NCBI RefSeq assembly: GCF_900107045.1
Contig: NZ_FNON01000010.1
Location: forward strand, 62,001-126,000
Direction: 5' to 3'
Source of the DNA: Amycolatopsis xylanica
Lineage (GTDB): Bacteria > Actinomycetota > Actinomycetes > Mycobacteriales > Pseudonocardiaceae
Length of the DNA: 64,000 bases
This document shows, piece after piece, positions 23,587 to 32,177 of this stretch (the first letter of the stretch is position 1; every line of letters begins with the position of its first letter). The notes under the pieces were generated by a model that was given only the letters and a program-made list of their open reading frames with translations, was not told where the DNA came from and made no database searches. A program made the position numbers and the translations under genes.

Positions 23587-25296
23587 GTGACCGAGAGCGA
23601 CCGAGCCGCTTCTGACGGTCCTGAGCCTAGCCAGCGGGACCCGATGTCGCAGTTGCGCCTCCGCGAACTCGTCACCGAAATCCAGTACCGCGTCAACCTT
23701 CTCGTCGACGCGCGCGAGCTGATGGACGGCTTGCTCGACGCGATGCTCGCGGTCACTTCGGGGCTCGAGCTGGAAGCGACCTTGCGCCGTGTCGTGCTCG
23801 CCGCGATCAAGCTGACCGACGCCGGCTACGGCGCGATCGGCGTGTTCAAGGCCAGTGGCGGGCTCGCGGAGTTCGTCCAGGAAGGCGCCACCGGCTCGGT
23901 TCCCGTCGGCCACGGCCTGCTTTCACTGCTGCTCGACGCCTCACAGCCGGTGCGGTTGCAAGACCTTTCGAAACATCCCGCCGCCGCGGCGTTTCCCGGC
24001 GGGCACCAGCCGATGGGCTCGTTCATCGGTGTCCCGGTGCGGGTGCGGGACCGGGTGTTCGGCAATCTCTACCTGACGGACAAGGCGGGCGGGCGGACTT
24101 TCAGCGACGACGACGGCGAAGTGCTGCAGGCGCTGGCGGCGGTGGCCGGGATCGCGATCGAGAACGTGCGGCTGAACGAGGAATCGCGCAGGCGCCTGCA
24201 ATGGCGCGCGGCCGCCGACGAGATCCGGTCCGAGCTGCTGGCCGGAGCCGACGCGGACGACGTGCTGCGGCTGATCGCCGAGCGCGCGTGCCAGCTGGTC
24301 GGCGCCGACTACGCGTTCCTCGCGCTGCCGACGGATCCGGAGACGCCCGCCGACGAGGTGACCGAGCTGGTGATCACGATGGCCGCCAGGTTCGACGAGG
24401 GGACGGTCGTCGGCCGGACGATCCCGATCAAGGGCTCGACCTGCGGTGAGGCCTTCCGCACGCGGATGCCGTGCCGCGCGTCCGCGTTGTACTACGACCT
24501 GTCGTCCGAGGTGGGCGTGAAACTCGGGCCGGTGCTGGCGTTGCCGCTGCGCACGGCGGGATCGGTTTCGGGGGTGCTCGCCGTGCTGCGCAAGCTCGGC
24601 GGGGAGAACTTCGAGGCGGAACAGGTCCCGTTCGTCGCTTCGTTCACCGACCAGGCCGCGCTGGCGCTGCAGGTCGCGCGGGAACAGCGGCAGCGCTATG
24701 AGCTGGGGCTGCTCGCCGACCGGGAGCGGATCGCCCGCGATCTGCACGACCGGGTCATCCAGCGGCTGTTCACCATCGGGCTTTCCCTGCAGGCGACCCG
24801 GCATCGCAGCCGGTCACCGGAAACCCAGAGACGGCTCGGCGACGGCATCGAGGACCTGCAGGGCGTGATCAGCGACATCCGCACGACGATCTTCGACCTG
24901 CACGGTGACCACGACGGGACGTCGCGGCTGCGCAAACGTCTGCACGAGGCCATCGCCGAGCTGACCGCCGACGCGGGGCTGCGGTCGGTGGTGCGGCTGT
25001 CCGGCCCGCTCGGCGTGGTGCCGGCCGGGCTCGCCGATCAGGTCGAGGCGGTGATGCGGGAGGCGATCAGCAACGTGCTGCGGCACGCGCGGGCGAAGAT
25101 GCTGACGGTCACCGTCACGATGGACGACGACGTCAGCGTCGAGGTCACCGACGACGGGATCGGCATCGGGGGCAGCCCGGAGGGAAGCGGGCTGCGCAAT
25201 CTGGCCGAACGGGCCGTGGAGCACGACGGGACGCTGACCCTTTCGCCGAGGCCGGGCGGCGGCACGCGGGTCTTCTGGTCGGTACCACTGCCCTGA
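23587..25296 (+). CDS. GAF-GAF histidine kinase, DosS/DosT homologue
   Basis: 569 residues with no membrane segment. GAF-A is at about 60-195, GAF-B at about 225-370, then a HisKA_3 dimerisation helix with phospho-acceptor His387 (RIARDLHDRVIQRLF) and a HATPase domain (MREAISNVLRHA, VTDDGIGIG). His140 in FPGGHQPMGSF aligns with the proximal heme ligand of DosS/DosT GAF-A, so an O2, NO or CO sensing heme is predicted. It phosphorylates the adjacent DosR. The kinase and regulator genes are 47 bases apart, with the kinase probably starting at GTG 23587. Confidence 0.92.
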   Translation: MTESDRAASDGPEPSQRDPMSQLRLRELVTEIQYRVNLLVDARELMDGLLDAMLAVTSGLELEATLRRVVLAAIKLTDAGYGAIGVFKASGGLAEFVQEGATGSVPVGHGLLSLLLDASQPVRLQDLSKHPAAAAFPGGHQPMGSFIGVPVRVRDRVFGNLYLTDKAGGRTFSDDDGEVLQALAAVAGIAIENVRLNEESRRRLQWRAAADEIRSELLAGADADDVLRLIAERACQLVGADYAFLALPTDPETPADEVTELVITMAARFDEGTVVGRTIPIKGSTCGEAFRTRMPCRASALYYDLSSEVGVKLGPVLALPLRTAGSVSGVLAVLRKLGGENFEAEQVPFVASFTDQAALALQVAREQRQRYELGLLADRERIARDLHDRVIQRLFTIGLSLQATRHRSRSPETQRRLGDGIEDLQGVISDIRTTIFDLHGDHDGTSRLRKRLHEAIAELTADAGLRSVVRLSGPLGVVPAGLADQVEAVMREAISNVLRHARAKMLTVTVTMDDDVSVEVTDDGIGIGGSPEGSGLRNLAERAVEHDGTLTLSPRPGGGTRVFWSVPLP

Positions 25297-25310
25297 AGGC
25301 CCCTGCTTCT

Positions 25311-25328
25311 GGTGACTTTCGGCCCTGA
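25311..25328. promoter_or_regulatory. DosR-box-like palindrome 3
   Basis: GGTGACTTTCGGCCCTGA lies 34-51 bases upstream of the Acg-like gene at 25362. It has the half-site GTGAC and an almost symmetric GGCCC, as in the box at 22370-22388. The position fits an activator site overlapping the -35 region. Confidence 0.5.
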
Positions 25329-25361
25329 CGCGGCCGCGTGGGGTTTTGACAGAGTGCCCAA

Positions 25362-26282
25362 GTGATCAGCTTGCCGGAGATGCCGTGGAGAAGTCCCGGG
25401 CCGTTTGACGAGTCCATCGTGCGCGAGGCGCTGACTCTCGCGGTGCGCGCGCCATCGCCGCGCAACTCACAGCCGTGGCGCTGGGTGGTCGACGGCCCGA
25501 CGGTGCATCTCTACGCCGGGCGTGACCGGCAGACCCTCGAAACCGATCCGAACGGCCCCGTGCTGTTGTTCAGCTGCGGCACCGCGCTGCACCACCTGCG
25601 GATCGCGCTGGCCGGGCTCGGCTGGCGCACGCTGGTGCACCGGCTGCCCGACGCCGCCGAGCCCGAGCTGCTGGCGACGATCGAGCTGACCAGGGGCGAG
25701 CCGACCGCCGACGAGATCTCGCTGGCCGCCGCCATCGGCCGCCGCCGCGACGATCCGCGCCGCTACAGCGACTGGAAGGTGCCCGAGGCGCACCTGACCT
25801 GGCTTTCGCGCTGTGCCAAGGACTCGGTCTCGGTCGAGCTGGTGCGTGACGGCGCGGTCCGGCCGCGGCTCGTGCACGCGATCGCGGAAGCGGAGCGCCG
25901 CCGGTCGGTGGACCCGGCGCTGCTGCTGGAGCTGCTCGAGGTGAACGGTCTCGCCTGGACGTCGCCGACCCTCGACTTCGACCGCGAGTCCGAGCTGTTC
26001 GTGCTCGGCACCGGCTCGGACGACCGGCAGGCGCGGCTGCGCGCCGGCGAGATCGCCAGCCGCGTCCTGCTCACCGCCACCAGTCTCGGCTTGGCGAGCT
26101 GCCTGCTGACCACGCCGCTGAGCATCGCGGACACCCGCGCCGTGCTCCGCGCCGAACTGCTCGGCGGCTGGTTCCCGCAGGCGGTGATCCGGGTCGGCTG
26201 GGCGCCGGTCAGCGCCCAGCCGGTCCCGGACGAGCCCAGGCGCTCGCTCGACGAGATCGTCCAGTTCGCGATCAAGGCCTAG
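25362..26282 (+). CDS. Acg/Rv3131-type nitroreductase-family protein
   Basis: 306 residues from GTG 25362. The N-terminal flavin-binding signature is LAVRAPSPRNSQPWRW, followed by LLFSCGTALHHLRIALAGLGW; the second half has RDDPRRYSDWKVP and LTATSLGLASCLLTTPL. This is the full-length, two-lobed Acg architecture, a fused nitroreductase with one active-site region often occluded. Its position behind dosS and the upstream palindrome suggest DosR control. The likely role is flavin storage or redox protection in non-growing cells. The last bases overlap the convergent glutathione peroxidase stop. Confidence 0.85.
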   Translation: MISLPEMPWRSPGPFDESIVREALTLAVRAPSPRNSQPWRWVVDGPTVHLYAGRDRQTLETDPNGPVLLFSCGTALHHLRIALAGLGWRTLVHRLPDAAEPELLATIELTRGEPTADEISLAAAIGRRRDDPRRYSDWKVPEAHLTWLSRCAKDSVSVELVRDGAVRPRLVHAIAEAERRRSVDPALLLELLEVNGLAWTSPTLDFDRESELFVLGTGSDDRQARLRAGEIASRVLLTATSLGLASCLLTTPLSIADTRAVLRAELLGGWFPQAVIRVGWAPVSAQPVPDEPRRSLDEIVQFAIKA

Positions 26283-26767
26283 CGCGGGAGGGCGGCTTCG
26301 ACGGCCTTGACCAGGGTTTCGTCCTCGGGGGTGGTCTGCGGGCGGAAACGGGCGAGCACCTCGCCGTCGGCGCTGACCAGGAACTTCTCGAAGTTCCACT
26401 GGATGTCGCCCGCGGCGCCGTCGGCGTCGGCCGCCTGGGTCAGCTCGGCGTAGAGCGGGTGCCGGTCGTCGCCGTTCACGTCGATCTTCTCGAACAGCGG
26501 GAAGCTCACGCCGTACGTGGTCGAGCAGAACGTCGCGATCTCCTCGGCGCTGCCCGGCTCCTGCCCGCCGAACTGGTTGCACGGAAAGCCGACCACGGAG
26601 AAACCCTTGTCCGCGTAGGTCTCCTGCAGCTTCTCCAGCCCGGTGTACTGCGGCGTCAGCCCGCACTTCGAGGCCACGTTGACCACGAGCAGCGCCTTGC
26701 CGCCGAGCGAGCCGAGCGTGGACGGCTCGCCGGAGAGCGTGCGCAGCGGGATGTCGTGAATGCTCAA
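26279..26767 (-). CDS. glutathione peroxidase-family thiol peroxidase
   Basis: 162 residues. The redox Cys35 is in NVASKCGLTPQY, then GFPCNQFGGQEPG with the tetrad Gln, and Trp in IQWNFEKFLV. The catalytic codon is TGC, so it is a Cys, not Sec, enzyme. Actinomycetes lack glutathione, so the reductant is probably thioredoxin. The short frame starts at TTG 26767, preceded by GGGAG with seven-base spacing. It follows the GH57 gene by ten bases on the same strand, so the two may be cotranscribed. Confidence 0.9.
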   Translation of the reverse strand: MSIHDIPLRTLSGEPSTLGSLGGKALLVVNVASKCGLTPQYTGLEKLQETYADKGFSVVGFPCNQFGGQEPGSAEEIATFCSTTYGVSFPLFEKIDVNGDDRHPLYAELTQAADADGAAGDIQWNFEKFLVSADGEVLARFRPQTTPEDETLVKAVEAALPR

Positions 26768-26777
26768 GTGTTTCTCC

Positions 26778-28256
26778 CTAGAGGTTTCGTGCGTCGAGAT
26801 GTCCGAACGGCCGGTCCTGTGCCCGGTATTCCGCGGCGAGCCGCTCGCGGTCCGGTGAGCTGATGAGCGCGTCGAAGCGCTCGGTGTGCACCCGCGCCCG
26901 GCGCCGCGCGTAGTCGGCCGCCGAGTCCTTGGTGACCATGAAAGCCCAGTCGCTGGACAGCGCGAGCATGGCTTCCATGACGGCCTGGTCGCGCACGGCG
27001 TCGCGCGCGGTCCCCGGCTGGACGTGCTTGAGCAGCCGCTCCTGCAACGCGGCGTTCGCGTCGACCATGTCGGCGACCTGTTCGCCGTCCCAGACCCGCC
27101 AGTCCTTGCCCGAGCCCCATGAGGACGCGGGCAGGTCGACCGCCCCGCCGACGTGCCCGGCCTCTGCCGCCCCGCGCAGCGTCGTGACCCGCACGCCCGC
27201 TTCCGGCAGCGCGCGCAGCACGCCTTCCAGCCACGCCGGGCCTTCGTGCCACCAGTGGCCGAACAACTCGGTGTCGTAGGCGGCCACGACCATCGGCTCG
27301 CGGTCGTGCCGGCCACGCAGCTCACGCAGCCGTGTGACGACCGTGTCCACGAAGTCCTTGACGTGCAAGCGAAGCGTGTCCGCGGCGAGCGCCGGGTCGT
27401 AGGGTGCTTTGTCCGGCGGCTCGACTGTCTTGCCGGTCACCCGCGACGGCTTGAGCCCGACCCGGTGATCCCAGGTGTGGAAGTCCCGGTAGGCGGCGTG
27501 CCCCGGGTAACCGGCCTTCGGCGACCACACGCGATACGTGACTTCGAGGTCCCGTCCGAAGCACAGGACGTCGGAGTCGCCGACCGTGCGCGCCTGCGAC
27601 GTGTCGCCCTTGAGCGACGGCCCGTCGACCATGAACCGCCGTACGCCTGCCCGCGCGTAACCGACCTCCATGCCGGGCTCGTAGCCGCACTCGGGCGCCC
27701 AGATGCCTTCGGGCCGGTGGCCGATCCGCAGCGCGGTGTCGTCGAGACCGCCACGCAGCGCGAAAGCCCGGATGCGCGGGTCGAGCAGCGGCTGGAACGG
27801 ATGCGTCAGCGGCCCGCCGAGCAGCTCGACCGTCCCGTTGTCCACAAAGGACCGCAAGACCGGCGAGAAACCGTGCCGCCACCGGGTTTCCAGCGCCTCG
27901 GAGGCCCGCATCGCGGTCCGGTGCTCGGCGGCGGCGAGCTCACGCAGCAGCGGATCGCCGCGCCAGAGCGTCGAAGCCTGCTGGGCGCGCAGCTGCCAAT
28001 GCCCGAGCCAGTCGTGGAACGTGCGCAGGCTGTACGGGTCGTCGAGCTGCGCGGCGAGCACCGGCGTGACGCCCAGTGTCAGCACGTCGCGCTTGCCCTC
28101 GTCGGCGAACCGGTCGAGCAGGTCGACCATCGGCAGGTACGAATGCGCCCACGCCTGGTACAGCCATTCCTCGCCGACCGGCCAGGAGCCGTGATGGGGC
28201 AGCCAGGGCAGGTGACTGTGCACGACCAGGCAGAACGTGCCTTCGCTCGCGGTCAC
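26778..28256 (-). CDS. GH57 alpha-glucan branching enzyme, Rv3031-like
   Basis: 492 residues from GTG 28256. The N-terminus has HSHLPWLPHHG, the GH57 metal/substrate motif. The nucleophile Glu is in GIWAPECGYEPG, and the acid/base Asp in VVAAYDTELFGHWWHEG. A helical C-terminal domain follows. From memory, Rv3031 is the 1,4-alpha-glucan branching enzyme acting on the methylglucose lipopolysaccharide glucan made by Rv3032. The start overlaps the upstream methyltransferase stop as GTGA, giving translational coupling. Together with 28253-29026 and 16994-18247 it forms a probable glucan pathway. Confidence 0.9.
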   Translation of the reverse strand: MTASEGTFCLVVHSHLPWLPHHGSWPVGEEWLYQAWAHSYLPMVDLLDRFADEGKRDVLTLGVTPVLAAQLDDPYSLRTFHDWLGHWQLRAQQASTLWRGDPLLRELAAAEHRTAMRASEALETRWRHGFSPVLRSFVDNGTVELLGGPLTHPFQPLLDPRIRAFALRGGLDDTALRIGHRPEGIWAPECGYEPGMEVGYARAGVRRFMVDGPSLKGDTSQARTVGDSDVLCFGRDLEVTYRVWSPKAGYPGHAAYRDFHTWDHRVGLKPSRVTGKTVEPPDKAPYDPALAADTLRLHVKDFVDTVVTRLRELRGRHDREPMVVAAYDTELFGHWWHEGPAWLEGVLRALPEAGVRVTTLRGAAEAGHVGGAVDLPASSWGSGKDWRVWDGEQVADMVDANAALQERLLKHVQPGTARDAVRDQAVMEAMLALSSDWAFMVTKDSAADYARRRARVHTERFDALISSPDRERLAAEYRAQDRPFGHLDARNL

Positions 28257-29026
28257 GGCCGGACCGCCACCGCGACGAGGTCCAGGCTGGCGTCGAGCTC
28301 GTCGCCGTGGATGGCGAAGTCCGTGGCCTTGATCGCGGCGACGTCCGCGAGCAGCTTCGGCGGCCAGGTCGCCTGCCCGGGCAGATGGCCCATCACGACG
28401 TCGAGCTGCGCGTCGATGATCGAACCGCCGTAGCGCGCGTCGAGCTCCTTGAGCGGCTCGCCGTGGTGCAGGCCGTGCAGCAGCTCGACCTCGAACCCGG
28501 CATCGGTCAGCAGCGAGTCCAATTCGGACGGTGCGAGTTCCCTGGTGTGAAAGGGATTGAGCGGGGTGTCGCTGCCTGGGCTGAAGGTGATCCGGTTCGG
28601 CGTGGTGACCAGCAGCCTGCCGCCCGGCTTGAGCACTCGGTGGCATTCAGCGAGAAAGCCGCCTTGGTCCCAGAGGTGCTCGATCACCTGGAAGTTCGCC
28701 ACGACGTCCACAGTGGACGACCGCACCGGCAGGAACGCGAGGTTCGCTCGCGCGACATCCACCTCCGGATACCGGCGCCGGACATGCTCGGTCGTCTCGA
28801 CGTTGTAGTCCAGCGCGAGCACGCGCGCGGCGGTCCGCGCGATCAGCCCGGCGCCGTAACCTTCGCCACACCCCGCCTCGAGCACGGTCGCGCCGTCGCA
28901 GTACGGCAGCAGCGCGAGGTAGGCGGCCTCGTGGCGCCTGAACCAGTAGGTCTCCTCGGCGATGCCGGGCACCGTGCGTTCCCCGGTCAGGTGCAACGCG
29001 TCGGCTCGGGTGGCTGGGGTGGTCAC
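28253..29026 (-). CDS. class I methyltransferase, Rv3030-like
   Basis: 257 residues. It starts MTTPATRADALHLTGERTVPG, and the SAM loop is VLEAGCGEGYGAGLI, followed by VLALDYN, NFQVIEHLWDQ and VLKPGGRLLVTTPNR. The conserved order methyltransferase-GH57 matches Rv3030-Rv3031 in mycobacteria, where the methyltransferase is proposed to O-methylate the lipopolysaccharide glucan. The acceptor here is inferred from context only. The start is 68 bases from the family-1 repeat that separates it from the P450 gene. Confidence 0.85.
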   Translation of the reverse strand: MTTPATRADALHLTGERTVPGIAEETYWFRRHEAAYLALLPYCDGATVLEAGCGEGYGAGLIARTAARVLALDYNVETTEHVRRRYPEVDVARANLAFLPVRSSTVDVVANFQVIEHLWDQGGFLAECHRVLKPGGRLLVTTPNRITFSPGSDTPLNPFHTRELAPSELDSLLTDAGFEVELLHGLHHGEPLKELDARYGGSIIDAQLDVVMGHLPGQATWPPKLLADVAAIKATDFAIHGDELDASLDLVAVAVRP

Positions 29027-29094
29027 TCCGCGACCTTAGCCGGTGCCACATCCCGGTGGCTCGCGCTGGCCCTCCCGCACGGCACGGGTCCAAG

Positions 29095-29155
29095 ACGGGA
29101 TAAAGCGGGCTTTATCCCGGGAAAAGCGCCCGGGATAAAGCCCGCTTTATCCCGT
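29095..29155. repeat. family-1 palindromic repeat (copy 3)
   Basis: A 61-bp palindrome ending CTTTATCCCGT and starting ACGGGATAAAGC, with spacer AAAAG at its centre. It lies four bases beyond the P450 stop (29159, minus strand) and upstream of the methyltransferase, so it would end P450 transcription. Confidence 0.85.
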
Positions 29156-29158
29156 TCG

Positions 29159-30370
29159 TCAGCCGGCCAGTAGCGGGAGCTTGCGCACGCCGGTCATGTT
29201 CGGGCTCGGCTGGAACTCCGGCCTGGCGTCCGGGTCGGAGCGCAGCGCCGGGTACCGGTCGAGCAGCAGGTTCAGCGCGACCCGGCCTTCGAGCCTGGCC
29301 AGCGGCGCGCCCAGGCAGAAGTGCACGCCGCGGCCGAACGCCAGGTGCGGGTTCGGGTCACGGGTGGCGACGAAGGTGTCCGGGTTCGTGAACGTGCGCT
29401 CGTCGCGGTTGGCGGCGGCCACCCAGACCATGATCATCTGGTCCGGCGGGATGACCGTGCCGCCGAAGTCGGCCTCGGTGTTGGTGACCCTCGCCACTGC
29501 CGCGAACGGGCTGAGGAACCGCAGCGACTCCTCGATCACCGAGGGCACGGTCGACCGGTCGGCGCGTGCCTTCTCCCACTCCCCGGGATGCGCGTCGAGG
29601 CACAGCATCGTGTTGCCGAGCAGCATGGTGGTGGTGATGTGCCCGGCGACCAGCAGCAGGTTCGCGAAGTTCGCCACCTGGACCGGGCTCAGGCTCTCGC
29701 CGTCGACCTCGGCTTCGATGAGCTTGGTGAGCAGATCCTCGCGGGGACGGCTCCGGCGCTCGTCGGCATGTCCGGTGATGTAGTCGATGAGGTGCTGGCG
29801 CACCTCCATCGTGTCCTTGAGCCGCTTCTGCTGCTTTTCGGTCGGCTCCTTCAGCGAGAACTCGTCGTCGTTGTCGAGCAGCTTGTCGACCCAGCCCTTG
29901 AACAGCGCGCGATCACTCGCCGGGATGCCCAGCAGCTCGGCGATCACGATGACCGGCAGCGGGTAGGCGAGGTCTTCGACCAGCTCCAGCCGTCCGGCGC
30001 CGCCGACCGCGTCGAGCAGTTCCGTGGTGACCTTGGCGATACGCGGCTCGAGGTCGGCGACCACCTTCGGGGTGAAGGCGTGGCTGACCAGCTTGCGCAG
30101 CTTGGTGTGCATCGGCGGGTCGAGCTGGATCAGGTTGCCCGCGGAGAGCGCGTCCTTGTCCTGGTCGGGGAAGGTCCCCTCGGGCACGACGCGCAGGAAG
30201 TCCGACGAGAAGGTGGCCGGGTCGGCGAGGATCCGCAACGCCTCCTGGTGGCCGTAGACGTTCCACATCCCGGACTTCTCACTGAACTCGACGCGCTTTT
30301 CCGGCTGTTTCCCGCGCAGCCAGAACTGTGCTTCGTGGACGCCCCAGTTGTCGGCGAGTGTGGTGGTCAT
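29159..30370 (-). CDS. cytochrome P450 (CYP107-like)
   Basis: 403 residues, a soluble class I bacterial P450. The heme ligand Cys352 is in FGRGVHFCLGAPLARLEG, the ExxR motif is in IEESLR (about 280) and the I-helix is LLVAGHITTTML (about 239-250). The usual acidic residue before the Thr is Ile (AGHITT), a known variation in some CYP107-type enzymes. It needs a ferredoxin and reductase; a reductase gene is in this window at 61757-62980. ATG 30370 follows GGGGAG. It is 34 bases downstream of a tetR gene on the same strand, so a TetR-controlled operon is likely. Confidence 0.93.
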   Translation of the reverse strand: MTTTLADNWGVHEAQFWLRGKQPEKRVEFSEKSGMWNVYGHQEALRILADPATFSSDFLRVVPEGTFPDQDKDALSAGNLIQLDPPMHTKLRKLVSHAFTPKVVADLEPRIAKVTTELLDAVGGAGRLELVEDLAYPLPVIVIAELLGIPASDRALFKGWVDKLLDNDDEFSLKEPTEKQQKRLKDTMEVRQHLIDYITGHADERRSRPREDLLTKLIEAEVDGESLSPVQVANFANLLLVAGHITTTMLLGNTMLCLDAHPGEWEKARADRSTVPSVIEESLRFLSPFAAVARVTNTEADFGGTVIPPDQMIMVWVAAANRDERTFTNPDTFVATRDPNPHLAFGRGVHFCLGAPLARLEGRVALNLLLDRYPALRSDPDARPEFQPSPNMTGVRKLPLLAG

Positions 30371-30404
30371 CGTTCTCCCCTTGTCCACGCCGACGCACCG
30401 GCGA

Positions 30405-31091
30405 TCAGCCGGGCTCGGCGTAAATTCCCTTGTGGTAGATGGAAAGCAAGCCTTCGAGCAGCGTGACCAGCTCGGCGGCGGTCGAGGCCACGGAGGCCGG
30501 GTCCGCCGGTTCGGCAGGCTCGAAAGCACTGCGCACCGTGTACGCCAGCAGGTCGGCCTTGGCCTCCAGTGTCAGCCCGCTGCCGTCTTCGCTGACGTTG
30601 TCGACGAGGTAGAAACCGGCGCCGACGGCCTGCAGCGCGAACTGCACGTGCGGGACGTCCGGCCGGATCAGGCCGCGCTCGGCCATCATCGTCGCGAAGC
30701 GGTCGCCGACCACTGTTTCCTGTGCCTGATAAGAGGAATCGCGTTTCAGTGAGCCGAGCAGCTCACTGCTGTCGCCGGTGAGCAGCGCGAGCATCAGCGG
30801 GCGCCGCATGGTGGCCAGATAGGACGCGCGCAGGAACCGGTGCGGCACGACCTCGGCCGGATCTTCCCTGACCCGGTCGAGCAGTTCGCCCGCCAGCTCG
30901 ATGTAGCCACGCAGAATCACGGCTTCGAACAGTTTTTCCTTGGTGCGCCAATGCAGATAGACGGTGCCCTTGCCGATGCCCGCCTGCCTGGCGACGTCCT
31001 CGACGGTCACCTTGCGGTAGCCGTAACGGATCAGCAGTGAGGCCGCCGCGTCCAGGATCCGGTCCGCCCGGTCCTTCGATGGTTCTGGCAT
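30405..31091 (-). CDS. TetR family regulator (upstream of P450)
   Basis: 228 residues from ATG 31091 (31106 also in frame). The DNA-binding unit is RILDAAASLLIRYGYRKVTVEDVARQAG then KGTVYLHWRTKEKLFEAVI. The long C-terminal domain is variable and presumably binds the inducer. A perfect-arm 32-bp palindrome lies 30 bases upstream. The P450 gene follows 34 bases downstream, so the regulator probably represses its own tetR-P450 operon and responds to the P450 substrate. Confidence 0.88.
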   Translation of the reverse strand: MPEPSKDRADRILDAAASLLIRYGYRKVTVEDVARQAGIGKGTVYLHWRTKEKLFEAVILRGYIELAGELLDRVREDPAEVVPHRFLRASYLATMRRPLMLALLTGDSSELLGSLKRDSSYQAQETVVGDRFATMMAERGLIRPDVPHVQFALQAVGAGFYLVDNVSEDGSGLTLEAKADLLAYTVRSAFEPAEPADPASVASTAAELVTLLEGLLSIYHKGIYAEPG

Positions 31092-31120
31092 ACGGCATGT
31101 TCGCATACCCCCTGACTTGT

Positions 31121-31152
31121 TGACCAGATGACCAAAGTCGGTCATCCGGTCA
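31121..31152. promoter_or_regulatory. TetR operator upstream of tetR-P450
   Basis: TGACCAGATGACC (31121-31133) and GGTCATCCGGTCA (31140-31152) are inverted with a single mismatch around a six-base spacer. The inner half TGACC repeats within each arm, suggesting two overlapping dimer sites. Confidence 0.7.
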
Positions 31153-31215
31153 TAATCCAAGGTAGCGCCGAACCGCCAAGCACGGCAAGGGTTTTCGGGG
31201 CGGGCGAACGGGTGG

Positions 31216-32064
31216 TCAGCCGCCAACGGGCGAGACGGTGATGCCGAGCGCGCCGGGCCCGACGTGGGCACCGATGATCGCGCTGGCCTCGACGAGGTGG
31301 CTCTCGTGCACGTTCGGGATGCGTTTCACCAGGTCAGCGGACAGTTCCGCGAAGCGCTCGTCCGAGCCGAAGCGGGTGACCGCGATGTCGACCGGCCGGG
31401 TGCCCGCTGCGGCGACGGCCAGGTCGGTCATCTTCGAAATCGCCCGCCGGGCGCCGGGAACGCGGGCCAGTGGCGCGACCTCGCCGCCGCGCACGGTCAG
31501 CACGGGCTTGATGGCGAACTTCGTGCCGATCCACGCCTGCGCGCCGCCGATCCGGCCGCCGCGGCGCAGGTATTCGAGGGTGTCGACGTAGATGAACTCG
31601 GTGCTGGTGCGGAATCGCTGCTCGGCGGCGTCGATCACCCGCCGCGCCTGCGCGCCCGCGCCCGCGGCCCGCGCGGCCGAAATGGCGGCGAAGCCGAGGC
31701 TCATGCCGGTCGTCTGGCTGTCCAGCACGTGGACGGGGATGCGCACCTGGCCCGCGGCTTCACGGGCGGCTTGGACGGTCGCGGACATCCGTCCCGACAG
31801 ATGGATACTTACCACCGAACTGGCGCCTGAGCTCGCGGCTTCCTGGAACGCCCAGAAGAACGCGCCGGTGTCCGGCGGCGCCGTCGCGACCGGCGTTCCC
31901 CCCTTCATGGCCTCGATCAGGTCCTGTCTGCCGACCCGGTGCTCGTCGTCCATGGCCTTCCCGACCTGCAGTTGGACCTGCACGACGGCGACACCCCATT
32001 GGGCGGCCAGATGATCGGGTAGGCAGGCGGTGGAGTCCGTGATCACAGCGACGTGGGCGGGCAT
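31216..32064 (-). CDS. DegV family fatty acid-binding protein
   Basis: 282 residues. The N-terminus VAVITDSTACLPDHLA, the segment VATAPPDTGAFFWAF, SIHLSGRMSATVQAA and YLRRGGRIGGAQAWIG are DegV signatures. DegV (FakB) proteins bind a fatty acid, and in some Gram-positives present it to a FakA kinase; no fakA gene is in this window. It is divergent from etfB across a 226-base gap. The role in actinomycetes is unproven, probably handling acyl chains. Confidence 0.9.
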   Translation of the reverse strand: MPAHVAVITDSTACLPDHLAAQWGVAVVQVQLQVGKAMDDEHRVGRQDLIEAMKGGTPVATAPPDTGAFFWAFQEAASSGASSVVSIHLSGRMSATVQAAREAAGQVRIPVHVLDSQTTGMSLGFAAISAARAAGAGAQARRVIDAAEQRFRTSTEFIYVDTLEYLRRGGRIGGAQAWIGTKFAIKPVLTVRGGEVAPLARVPGARRAISKMTDLAVAAAGTRPVDIAVTRFGSDERFAELSADLVKRIPNVHESHLVEASAIIGAHVGPGALGITVSPVGG

Positions 32065-32163
32065 GGGCAGGGAGGTTAACCCCTAACGGCCTACTCCGTG
32101 TAGCCCAGTGTTGCTCCAACCGGGTTACCGGATCGGTTCCGATGGGCGGTACGCGAGACTAAT

Positions 32164-32177
32164 GGGACGATAGTCCC
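32164..32177. promoter_or_regulatory. DosR-box-like palindrome upstream of etfB
   Basis: GGGACGATAGTCCC is a perfect 5-4-5 inverted repeat 114 bases before the etfB start and 100 bases before the degV start. It differs from the remembered DosR core GGGACTWWAGTCCC at one position. The rest of the 32065-32290 gap holds CCCCTAA/TTAGGGG repeats and no gene. Confidence 0.45.

Noticed and set aside
25346..25351. TTGACA as a -35 box for the Acg-like gene at 25362
   Set aside because: It lies only 11 bases before the start codon, too close for a promoter with a -10 element. It may be coincidental.
26279..26767. Selenocysteine glutathione peroxidase
   Set aside because: The catalytic codon is TGC (Cys) and no in-frame TGA is found.
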